Source: COE1 sp910588595
GTDB lineage: Bacteria > Bacillota > Clostridia > Lachnospirales > Lachnospiraceae
Reading direction: 5' to 3'
Assembly (NCBI GenBank): GCA_948957135.1
Contig: CARDBT010000007.1
Span: 30,860 to 94,859, forward strand
DNA: 64,000 nucleotides
The position numbers were made by a program, and so were the translations under genes. A model generated the notes under the pieces. The model had not been told where the DNA came from, did no database searches, and saw only the letters and a list, made by a program, of their open reading frames with translations. This document shows positions 17,926 to 26,021 of the stretch, piece by piece (within the stretch, counting starts at the first letter, position 1; the number at the start of each line of letters is the position of its first letter).

Positions 17926-19341
17926 ATGGTCTTTAGCTGTATCCCGTTTTTGTTTTTTTTCCTGCCACTGTGCATGATCTTGTATTACGCGGTCCCATTT
18001 TCATGGAAAAATGGGATTTTGCTTATTTTCAGCCTAATTTTTTATGCGTGGGGAGAGCCGCTGTACATTCTGTTGATGCTCTTCTCCACTGCGCTCGACT
18101 ACACAAACGGGCGGCTGATGGAGCGCTTTGGCACTACCAGATGCAGGCGGACCTTCTTTCTGTGCTGCAGCATCTGCATCAATCTGTCCATACTTGCCTT
18201 TTTCAAGTATGCCGACTTTGCGGTTTCGTCCATAAACGGATTGTTCGGAACACAGTTTGCGCAGCCCGGGATCCATCTGCCGGTCGGTATCAGCTTTTAT
18301 ACGTTTCAGACGATGAGCTATATCATCGATCTGTACCGCGGCGAGGTGAAGGCGGAGCACAGCTATACTGCGTACCTCACTTACGTATCCATGTTTCCAC
18401 AGCTGGTTGCCGGTCCCATCGTGCGCTTTGCCGACATTCAGGAGCAGCTTCATAGCCGGAAATTAACATTCGAGGGATTTGAACAGGGACTACTGCGCTT
18501 TATGATGGGCTTGTTCAAGAAAGTACTCATCGCCAACCAGGCTGGCGCCTTGTGGGAGGAGATCCGTATCCTGGGTGCTGCGGACACAAGTGTTGCGACG
18601 GCATGGCTCGGCGCACTCTGCTTTACTTTGCAGCTCTATTTCGACTTCAGTGCCTACAGCGATATGGCGATCGGCATGGGGCATATGCTTGGATTTCATT
18701 ACAATGAAAACTTCAATTACCCGCTGACTGCTGTCTCTGTGACAGATTTTTGGCGGCGGTGGCACATTTCGCTGTCCACATGGTTCCGCGATTACGTGTA
18801 TATTCCGCTTGGCGGAAACAGAAAGGGCGTCGCCCGCCACCTGTTCAACATCGCCGTTGTATGGTTTTTGACCGGAATGTGGCATGGGGCTTCATGGAAT
18901 TTTATCCTGTGGGGCATCTACTACGGGATCCTGCTCATGCTTGAAAAGTATGTATGGGGAAAACTGCTCGCAAAATTTCCAAGATGGATCCAACACGCCT
19001 ACGCTTTTCTGATCGTCGTATTTGGATTCGTGATCTTTGCGATCACAGACTTTGGAGAGCTTGGGGGCTATATCACGCTGCTCTTCTCCTTTGCCTCCGG
19101 CACGCTTGCTGACACCCGTTTTCTGTGGTATCTGGGCAATTACGGCGTCGTGCTTGTCACCGCCTGCGTCCTTGCATGCCCGGTGTATCCGTGGCTGTGC
19201 CGGAAGGCATCGATGCTCAGCCGGGGAACGGGCCGCATTTTGTCTGCGTGTGCCGGAATCGGAGTACTGCTGCTGTTTATCCTGTCAACCGCCTATATGG
19301 TGAGCGACACCTACAATCCTTTCTTGTATTTTCGATTTTAA
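17926..19341 (+). CDS. MBOAT family membrane O-acyltransferase (AlgI/DltB/PatA-like)
   Basis: 471 aa with many membrane segments from the N-terminus (FLFFFLPLCMILYYAV) onward. The MBOAT region has the DFWRRWHISLSTWFRDYVY motif and the catalytic histidine in TGMWHGASWNF. Such proteins pass acyl groups across the membrane to SGNH or DHHW partners that modify a cell-wall polymer. It starts 12 bases after the lipoprotein gene with a GGAGG site. The substrate cannot be told from sequence. Confidence 0.92.
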   Translation: MVFSCIPFLFFFLPLCMILYYAVPFSWKNGILLIFSLIFYAWGEPLYILLMLFSTALDYTNGRLMERFGTTRCRRTFFLCCSICINLSILAFFKYADFAVSSINGLFGTQFAQPGIHLPVGISFYTFQTMSYIIDLYRGEVKAEHSYTAYLTYVSMFPQLVAGPIVRFADIQEQLHSRKLTFEGFEQGLLRFMMGLFKKVLIANQAGALWEEIRILGAADTSVATAWLGALCFTLQLYFDFSAYSDMAIGMGHMLGFHYNENFNYPLTAVSVTDFWRRWHISLSTWFRDYVYIPLGGNRKGVARHLFNIAVVWFLTGMWHGASWNFILWGIYYGILLMLEKYVWGKLLAKFPRWIQHAYAFLIVVFGFVIFAITDFGELGGYITLLFSFASGTLADTRFLWYLGNYGVVLVTACVLACPVYPWLCRKASMLSRGTGRILSACAGIGVLLLFILSTAYMVSDTYNPFLYFRF

Positions 19342-19408
19342 GTACAGGTTACGGATCGACTGCTCATGATCTCAGACATCGGAGGCAAAATATAATACAA
19401 ACATGCTC

Positions 19409-19434
19409 TAGTGCTCCATCCAGACAGAAATTAG
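19409..19434. repeat. 26-bp fragment of palindromic element B
   Basis: Identical over 26 bases to the left end of the full element at 20779 (begins TAGTGCTCCATCC). After it the two sequences diverge but stay similar for about 15 bases. It lies in the gap between the MBOAT and DHHW genes. Confidence 0.7.
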
Positions 19435-19471
19435 CGTATGAGTGCATACTGCCGAAAGGATTTCATCAACA

Positions 19472-20605
19472 ATGATCACCAATATTAAAATAAGGAGGAC
19501 TGTCGTATGTCTGCTCTGCATCGGTATCTTGTCGCTTTCAGTATACCTGCTCGCCAGTCCGAAAAAGGAATTTTCCGAAAATGAAAACAGATATCTCGCA
19601 AAATTTCCGTCCTTTTCCGCCAGGACCTTACTCAGCGGAGAATACACGGAATCGCTGGGCGACTGGCTCGCTGACCACTTTCCGCAGCGGGATTTTTTTG
19701 TGGGGTTAAAAAGCGGCGTGGAGATCGCAAGCGGCAGAAAGGAGATCAATCACGTCTATGTGGCACAGGACGACTATCTCATCGAATCTTACGCAGAGCC
19801 GCAGAATACGGAGCGCATAACTGACACACTTGTCAGTTTTTATGACAAGATCGACACCAGAAAGGTTGATGTGAACCTGATGCTGGTGCCGACAGCTGTG
19901 ACCATATACAATGACAAACTCCCGGCGCATGCCCCCTTGTCTGACCAGACAACGACCGCATCCGCTATCTACGACGCATGTGGTATCCCTGCGGTCGACT
20001 GCACGGACAGGCTTTTTGAGGGCACTGCCAGGGGACAGCTGTACTACCGCACCGACCACCACTGGACAACTCTGGGAGCTTACTGCGGTTATCTCGCGTA
20101 CTGTGATGCCAAAAAAATGACACCCGTGTCACTTGAATCCCTGACGGCACAGACTGTCACGGACACGTTTGCCGGCACGCTGTACTCCAAAGTGAACGAT
20201 TACAGCCACCCAAAGGACACGATCACGATATACACCAACCCCGCAGATGACCTGACTGTCACCTACGTGGATACAGGGGAAGTGACTGACAGCCTGTACA
20301 ACCTTGACTATGCTGCAGAGAAGGACAAGTACTCCCTTTTTCTCAACAATATCCACCCGCTTGTGGTGATCGAGAACAGCACGGCAGCCTCACAGGATGC
20401 ACTCATGCTGATCAAGGACAGCTACGCCAATTCCATGGTGCCATTCCTCGCGCACCATTACAAAAAGATCTATGTGCTTGACACCAGATACTACAGGGAC
20501 GGTCCGTCCTCCTTTCTGGCAGAACACGGGGACATTACAGATGTATTGTTATTATATAACATGAACACCCTCGATGGCGACACCGGCATCCGGGGAATTT
20601 ACTGA
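19472..20605 (+). CDS. DHHW family (AlgJ/AlgX-like) acyltransferase partner
   Basis: 377 aa with an N-terminal signal anchor (TVVCLLCIGILSLSVYLLA) and extracellular remainder. It contains YRTDHHWTTLGAY, the motif that names the family, and a SYANSMVPFLAHHY catalytic-type block near the C-terminus. It is the probable partner of the MBOAT protein for O-acylation. The ATG at 19472 is preceded by a weak AAAGGA. An AAGGAGG occurs later inside the gene but faces an out-of-frame ATG. An insertion-like repeat fragment separates it from the rest of the operon, which may weaken coupling. Confidence 0.85.
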   Translation: MITNIKIRRTVVCLLCIGILSLSVYLLASPKKEFSENENRYLAKFPSFSARTLLSGEYTESLGDWLADHFPQRDFFVGLKSGVEIASGRKEINHVYVAQDDYLIESYAEPQNTERITDTLVSFYDKIDTRKVDVNLMLVPTAVTIYNDKLPAHAPLSDQTTTASAIYDACGIPAVDCTDRLFEGTARGQLYYRTDHHWTTLGAYCGYLAYCDAKKMTPVSLESLTAQTVTDTFAGTLYSKVNDYSHPKDTITIYTNPADDLTVTYVDTGEVTDSLYNLDYAAEKDKYSLFLNNIHPLVVIENSTAASQDALMLIKDSYANSMVPFLAHHYKKIYVLDTRYYRDGPSSFLAEHGDITDVLLLYNMNTLDGDTGIRGIY

Positions 20606-20615
20606 TATCCTGATC

Positions 20616-20780
20616 TAGTACAGCATTTCATTAATAATCGAGTAAATATCACCTGCTATCCGCGTCCTCTGCACACCTTCAAAGCTAGACGTAAGGTCCA
20701 CTACGCCGTCGCTTTGAAGGCGCACAGATGACACGAATATCAAGCGCTATTTACTTCAATATTAATGCAGCGCTGTATTA
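20616..20780. repeat. palindromic element A, ~165 bp imperfect inverted repeat
   Basis: Arms at about 20616-20685 and 20711-20780 pair along their length by eye (ends TAGTACAGC and GCTGTATTA; inner ends CCTTCAAAGC and GCTTTGAAGG). About 25 bases lie in the loop. It contains no open frame. It abuts element B directly. It could be a MITE-like element or a long transcribed hairpin ending the acylation operon. Confidence 0.7.
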
Positions 20781-20943
20781 GTGCTCCATCCAGACAGAAA
20801 TTAGAGTTGTGGACTGCATGGATCGTGCCAGTGCTAGGCAAAATTTCGACGGCGATGCAGTGGCATCGTCTAAAAATTTTAACGACGCAATGGTGCGGAA
20901 CAGGCAGTTCACGATTCTAATTTCTAACCGGACGGAGTACTAG
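20779..20943. repeat. palindromic element B, ~165 bp imperfect inverted repeat
   Basis: The ends TAGTGCTCCATCC and GGACGGAGTACTA are imperfect complements, the inner arms (GAGTTGTGGACTGC against GCAGTTCACGATTC) also pair, and a small hairpin (GACGGCGATG / CATCGTC) sits in the centre. A fragment occurs at 19409 and a shortened copy near 63071, so it is a dispersed family. No coding capacity. Confidence 0.75.
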
Positions 20944-20977
20944 AAATGACATAGAAATAATATTATGGAGGACTATT

Positions 20978-23389
20978 ATGAACGCAAAAGCATTGCGAAT
21001 ACTTGAATATCATAAAATCATCAGTCTGCTCGTCGACAAGGCAAGTTCTGCTCCCGGCAAGGAGCTGTGTCAGAAACTGACACCGATGACAGACATCAAA
21101 GAAATCGAGGAGGCGCAGCAGCAGACTGCTGACGCGTTTACCCGCCTGGTAAAAGGCGGCAGGATCCACTTTAGCGGAAACAAGGACATCCATTTCAGCA
21201 TCAGATCGCTGGAGATCGGAAGTGCCCTCTCCGCCGTTGAACTGCTGCAGATCTCTGCCTCCCTCGCCTGCGCCACAAGGGCAAAAACCTTCGCGCGCTC
21301 AGAACACGATGAGGAGATCACCGACAGCTTACAGGAATATTTTGCAAACCTCGAACCGCTGACACCGCTCCAGAACGAGATCAACCGCTGTATCATCTCC
21401 GAGGAGGAGATCGCCGACGATGCGAGCTCGACACTCAAACATATCCGACGCAGCATCAATCTGACCAACGAAAAGATACACAACCAGCTCACTAACATGG
21501 TAAACGGAAGCTATCGGACTTACCTTCAGGACGCAGTGATCACAATGCGCAACAACCGCTACTGTATCCCTGTCAAATCGGAACACAAAGGCAATGTTCC
21601 CGGAATGGTGCACGACCAGAGTTCCACAGGTTCCACACTTTTCATCGAACCGGCTGTCGTGGTGGATCTGAACAACCAGCTCAAGGAGCTCGCTCTGAAA
21701 GAAAAAGACGAAATCGAGCGCATTCTCGCCGAGCTGAGCGCCGCCGCGGGAGAACATACCGAGGAGCTTGCAAACAACTTCCGTCTTTTGACGAAACTTG
21801 ATTTTATCTTTGCAAGAGCCGGGCTCGCCGTCGACATGAACGCATCGCGCCCGCTCTTTAACACAGACCGCTATATCAATATCCGCAAAGGCCGCCATCC
21901 ACTGCTGGACAAGCAGAAAGTGGTCCCCATCGATATCAACCTCGGCAAAGAGTTTGATCTGTTGGTTGTCACGGGTCCCAACACCGGCGGCAAGACCGTA
22001 TCCTTAAAGACTGTCGGACTCTTTGCGCTGATGGGGCAGTCCGGGCTTCACATACCGGCTCTCGACCGCTCTGAACTCGGCATCTTCACAGAAGTATACG
22101 CGGACATCGGCGATGAGCAGAGCATAGAGCAGAACCTGTCGACTTTCTCTGCCCACATGACAAACACGATCTCTATACTGAAAAACGCAGACGAGGATTC
22201 CCTCTGTATCTTCGACGAGCTCGGCGCCGGAACGGATCCGACGGAGGGCGCGGCACTTGCGATCGCGATCTTAAAGCACCTGCACGACAAAGGAATCCGC
22301 ACGATGGCGACCACACACTACAGTGAGTTAAAAGTGTTCGCACTCACAACCTCCTATGTGGAAAACGCCTGCTGCGAGTTCGATGTGGAGACACTCCGCC
22401 CGACTTACCGGCTCCTGATCGGCATTCCCGGCAAGAGCAACGCATTCGCCATCTCGTCAAAGCTCGGTCTGCCGGACGAGATCATCGCATCTGCCAAGGA
22501 ACACATCAGCGAGGAGGACGAGAGCTTCGAGGATCTGCTTGCCGATCTCGAGACCAGCAGACGCACCATCGAAAACGAGCGCAATGAGATCCAGAGCTAC
22601 AAAGCAGAGATCGAATCCCTGAAAATGAAACTGGAACAGAAACAGGAGCGCCTCGACGCACAGAAGGACAAGATCCTGCGCGCAGCCAACGAGGAGGCGC
22701 GCAAGATCCTGCAGGAGGCAAAAGACGTCGCCGACGAGACGATCCGGGACTTCCAGAAAGTCAGCGTCAACAAGACCTCCATTCAGGAACTGGAGAAAGC
22801 CCGCACCAAAGTACGTGACAAGATCTCAGAGAAAAATAAAAAGCTCACAGCTGTGCAGGAGAAACCCGCACACAAAGTTTTGAAACCAACCCAGATCAAA
22901 CCTGGAGACATGGTAAAGGTAGTATCTATGGGCTTAAAGGGTACGATCTCCTCCAAGCCGGACGCAAAGGGCGACCTTTTTGTACAGTGCGGCATTATCC
23001 GCTCCAAAGTCAATATCAAGGATCTGGTGCTGATCAACGAGGACGTAATGTCCGGCACTGCCGCCTACAAAAAAGGCTTCGGCACTGCAGGCGCTTCCAA
23101 GAAGAGCTCCGGCGGCGAAAATATCGGCTTGTCCAAAGCCGCCACCCTTTCCACCGAGATCAATCTGCTCGGAAAGACTGTGGACGAGGCACTCTCGGAA
23201 CTTGACAAGTACCTCGATGACGCCTATTTGTCCCATGCCCCAAGCGTACGTATTGTGCACGGCAAGGGAACCGGTGCCCTGAGACAGGCGGTCCAGCAGC
23301 ACTTGAAACGCATCTCCTATGTGAAATCATTCCACCTCGGCGAGTACGGTGAGGGAGACGCGGGCGTAACGATCGCGGAATTCAAATAA
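20978..23389 (+). CDS. mutS2: endonuclease MutS2
   Basis: 803 aa, full length. MutS-type ATPase with Walker A TGPNTGGKTVSLKT near residue 330 and the FDELGAGTDPTEGA signature. A coiled-coil clamp-like segment (about 515-620) and a C-terminal Smr domain (LLGKTVDEALSEL ... VRIVHGKGTGALR) follow. It has no mismatch-recognition domain, as usual for MutS2. The family acts on recombination intermediates and on collided ribosomes. GGAGG precedes the ATG. The two-component genes follow closely. Confidence 0.95.
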   Translation: MNAKALRILEYHKIISLLVDKASSAPGKELCQKLTPMTDIKEIEEAQQQTADAFTRLVKGGRIHFSGNKDIHFSIRSLEIGSALSAVELLQISASLACATRAKTFARSEHDEEITDSLQEYFANLEPLTPLQNEINRCIISEEEIADDASSTLKHIRRSINLTNEKIHNQLTNMVNGSYRTYLQDAVITMRNNRYCIPVKSEHKGNVPGMVHDQSSTGSTLFIEPAVVVDLNNQLKELALKEKDEIERILAELSAAAGEHTEELANNFRLLTKLDFIFARAGLAVDMNASRPLFNTDRYINIRKGRHPLLDKQKVVPIDINLGKEFDLLVVTGPNTGGKTVSLKTVGLFALMGQSGLHIPALDRSELGIFTEVYADIGDEQSIEQNLSTFSAHMTNTISILKNADEDSLCIFDELGAGTDPTEGAALAIAILKHLHDKGIRTMATTHYSELKVFALTTSYVENACCEFDVETLRPTYRLLIGIPGKSNAFAISSKLGLPDEIIASAKEHISEEDESFEDLLADLETSRRTIENERNEIQSYKAEIESLKMKLEQKQERLDAQKDKILRAANEEARKILQEAKDVADETIRDFQKVSVNKTSIQELEKARTKVRDKISEKNKKLTAVQEKPAHKVLKPTQIKPGDMVKVVSMGLKGTISSKPDAKGDLFVQCGIIRSKVNIKDLVLINEDVMSGTAAYKKGFGTAGASKKSSGGENIGLSKAATLSTEINLLGKTVDEALSELDKYLDDAYLSHAPSVRIVHGKGTGALRQAVQQHLKRISYVKSFHLGEYGEGDAGVTIAEFK

Positions 23390-23411
23390 ATAATAAATAG
23401 AGGATAAGAAA

Positions 23412-24113
23412 ATGGCAAACAAACAAAAAATACTGATTGTTGACGATGATGAGAATATTGCAGAACTGATCTCCCTGTATATGACAAAGGAATGTTTCGA
23501 GACGAAGATCGTATATGACGGCGAATCCGCGCTGCAGGAAGTTAACAGCTTTACACCGGACCTGATCCTTCTTGACCTGATGCTTCCGGGAATCGACGGC
23601 TATCAGGTGTGCCGCGAGGTCCGCCAGAAATCACAGACACCGATCATCATGCTGTCCGCAAAGGGCGAAGTGTTTGACAAAGTGCTCGGTCTGGAGCTGG
23701 GCGCTGACGATTATCTGGAAAAACCGTTTGACACGAAAGAGCTCGTAGCACGCGTAAAAGCTGTGCTGCGCCGCTACAAGACGGCATCCCCTGCCCAGCC
23801 CGCGGCAGACTCCAAGCAGGTCTCCTATCCTGACCTCACAGTCAATCTCACAAATTATTCTGTCATTTACAAGGGAAAGACAGTGGAGATGCCCCCCAAG
23901 GAACTGGAACTGCTGTACTTTCTGGCGGCATCGCCAAACCATGTATTTACAAGAGATCAGCTGCTGAACCAGATCTGGGGATACGACTATATCGGTGACA
24001 CGCGCACTGTTGATGTGCACATCAAACGTCTCCGCGAAAAAATCAAAGATCACGAGTCATGGCGCATCTCAACGATCTGGAGTGTCGGCTATAAATTCGA
24101 AGTCAGGGATTGA
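23412..24113 (+). CDS. OmpR/PhoB family response regulator
   Basis: 233 aa. The receiver domain has the acidic pair VDDDE, phospho-acceptor aspartate in LILLDLMLPG, and the EKPF lysine. A winged-helix effector domain ends in TRTVDVHIKRLREKI ... SVGYKFE. It lies 30 bases before the histidine kinase gene. Together they form a two-component system whose stimulus is unknown. Confidence 0.93.
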   Translation: MANKQKILIVDDDENIAELISLYMTKECFETKIVYDGESALQEVNSFTPDLILLDLMLPGIDGYQVCREVRQKSQTPIIMLSAKGEVFDKVLGLELGADDYLEKPFDTKELVARVKAVLRRYKTASPAQPAADSKQVSYPDLTVNLTNYSVIYKGKTVEMPPKELELLYFLAASPNHVFTRDQLLNQIWGYDYIGDTRTVDVHIKRLREKIKDHESWRISTIWSVGYKFEVRD

Positions 24114-24143
24114 CATCTCCACAAAGGGAAATGAGGTAATCTA

Positions 24144-25571
24144 TTGAAGCGTACACTCTATTTAAAATTTGTACTGGCTTATTTTATCTTTGCTTTTTTT
24201 GGCTTTATCGTCGTCGCCACTTTTACATCAAGCATGACTCTTGAGCATATGAAACGTGAGCGCGCCGACTCTCTATATAAGGAAGCACTGCTGATCGCCG
24301 ACTCCTACGCTGCTGATCTGTACAATAGTGAGATCACTCTCGAATCCGTATGGCGCCAGATCGAGGCGATCGGCACCTTCCTTGATGCCTCGATCTGGAT
24401 CGTCAATCCGTCGGGGCTGATCGTGCTGGATTCCAGTTCTCCACTCGAGATCGAAAATCCCACCACGATCCCCAATTTCAGTCCTACGATCACAGGAAAC
24501 TCTTTTTACACGACCGGGAATTTCTTCGGAATGTTCGATGAGGAGATGATCTCTGCATTTGCACCGATCACTTCCAAGTACAAGGTGAAAGGCTATGTGG
24601 TCATCCACGCATCTGTGGATGACCTGCAGTCCTCTTGCAACTCCCTTTTGAACATATCCTATATCACACTCGTGATCCTATTTCTGCTGTCGCTGATCAT
24701 CCTGCTCTTCTTTACAGAGATGGTATATCTGCCGCTGCGCAAGATCACGCACGCGACAGAACAGTATGCTATCGGTAATTTCAGGTATGAATTCCAGGTT
24801 GACAGCGAGGACGAGATCGGCTATCTCGCCGCCTCCCTCGCCTATATGGCAAGCGAGGTCGCCAAGAGTGAGGACAACCAGAAACGCCTCGTGGCAAACA
24901 TCTCCCACGATTTCCGCTCACCACTCACTTCCATGCGCGGATATCTCGAGGCGATGCTCGACGGTACGATCCCTCCCGAGATGCACGAGAAATATATCCG
25001 TGTCGTCCTGAATGAGACAGACCGCCTGACAAAGCTGACCAACTCCCTGCTCACACTCAACAACCTTACGACCAAAGGCATGATCCTTGACAGGAGCAAC
25101 TTCGACATCAACCAGGTGATCAAGAATACAGCGATGTCCTTCGAGGGAACCTGCCGCGAAAAATTGATCGCCATTGAGTTGGTCCTGACAGGAGATCAAA
25201 TGTTTGTGAATGCAGATATGGTCAAAATCCAACAGGTACTCTACAATCTGGTGGACAATGCCATCAAGTTCAGCCACAAGAACTCTTCGATCAAGATCGA
25301 GACAGTGGAGAAGTCCAACAAACTGCTGGTATCCGTCAAAGACAACGGCATCGGTATCCCCAAGGACAGCATCCGCCTGATCTGGAACCGTTTCTACAAG
25401 ACGGATCTCTCCCGCGGCAAAGATAAAAAAGGAACCGGTCTTGGTCTCTCCATCACCAAGGAGATCATCCAGTCCCACAACGAAAATGTCAATGTGATCA
25501 GCACTGAGGGCGTCGGAACGGAATTTATCTTCACACTTGAGAAAGCTGGAGATAAGCTGGAGGATATGTAG
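24144..25571 (+). CDS. membrane sensor histidine kinase
   Basis: 475 aa starting at TTG with ATGAGGT upstream. TM1 near residues 8-28, an extracellular sensor of about 145 residues, TM2 near 178-198 (ITLVILFLLSLIILLFF), then HAMP, a HisKA box (NISHDFRSPLTSMRG) and an ATPase domain with N box (LYNLVDNAIKFS) and G boxes (VKDNGIGIP, GTGLGLSI). It is the partner of the response regulator directly upstream. Confidence 0.93.
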   Translation: MKRTLYLKFVLAYFIFAFFGFIVVATFTSSMTLEHMKRERADSLYKEALLIADSYAADLYNSEITLESVWRQIEAIGTFLDASIWIVNPSGLIVLDSSSPLEIENPTTIPNFSPTITGNSFYTTGNFFGMFDEEMISAFAPITSKYKVKGYVVIHASVDDLQSSCNSLLNISYITLVILFLLSLIILLFFTEMVYLPLRKITHATEQYAIGNFRYEFQVDSEDEIGYLAASLAYMASEVAKSEDNQKRLVANISHDFRSPLTSMRGYLEAMLDGTIPPEMHEKYIRVVLNETDRLTKLTNSLLTLNNLTTKGMILDRSNFDINQVIKNTAMSFEGTCREKLIAIELVLTGDQMFVNADMVKIQQVLYNLVDNAIKFSHKNSSIKIETVEKSNKLLVSVKDNGIGIPKDSIRLIWNRFYKTDLSRGKDKKGTGLGLSITKEIIQSHNENVNVISTEGVGTEFIFTLEKAGDKLEDM

Positions 25572-25572
25572 A

Positions 25573-26004
25573 TCATTTTCTGCAGATCCCCCTCCTCCAC
25601 ACTTCCTCCATCAGCTTCGGCTGGATATCGGGATATGTCCAGTCTGTCGGCATTTCATCTGTGACAACGATCTTCTCGATCTCACTGTGAAGCTCCTGTT
25701 CGAACGATCTGATCTCCGCAAAGTACAACATGCCAAACGACTCCTGACCGTCAAAGTTATCCTTCGCGATCACGGAATAGACACAGACCGGCCAGATATC
25801 AAAATCGACTGCTCCAGTCTCTTCGTACAGTTCTCTCCTCGCCGTGTCCATGATCGCCTCCCCCGGCTCCCGGTGTCCTCCGGGAACCTCCAGCGTATGT
25901 CTCAGTTTATGCTTGCAAAATACATATTTCCCCTCTGTCTTTGCAATGATCACTGCAAATCTTAACAGTGCATCGTCCACTTCCTCATAAAAATATACTG
26001 CCAT
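25573..26004 (-). CDS. NUDIX hydrolase
   Basis: About 143 aa with a complete Nudix box (GGHREPGEAIMDTARREL, then YEETGA). It hydrolyses a nucleoside diphosphate linked to another moiety; the substrate is not predictable. ATG 26004 has AAGGAT upstream; an ATG at 26031 overlaps the end of the 811-aa gene and is possible, so the pair may be coupled. It converges on the histidine kinase gene with one base between stops. Confidence 0.88.
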   Translation of the reverse strand: MAVYFYEEVDDALLRFAVIIAKTEGKYVFCKHKLRHTLEVPGGHREPGEAIMDTARRELYEETGAVDFDIWPVCVYSVIAKDNFDGQESFGMLYFAEIRSFEQELHSEIEKIVVTDEMPTDWTYPDIQPKLMEEVWRRGICRK

Positions 26005-26021
26005 CTTATCCTTGTTCCTCT

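Noticed and set aside
19499..19530. AAGGAGG followed by ATG as an alternative start for the DHHW gene
   Set aside because: The ATG is out of frame with the protein; the in-frame ATG at 19472 is used.
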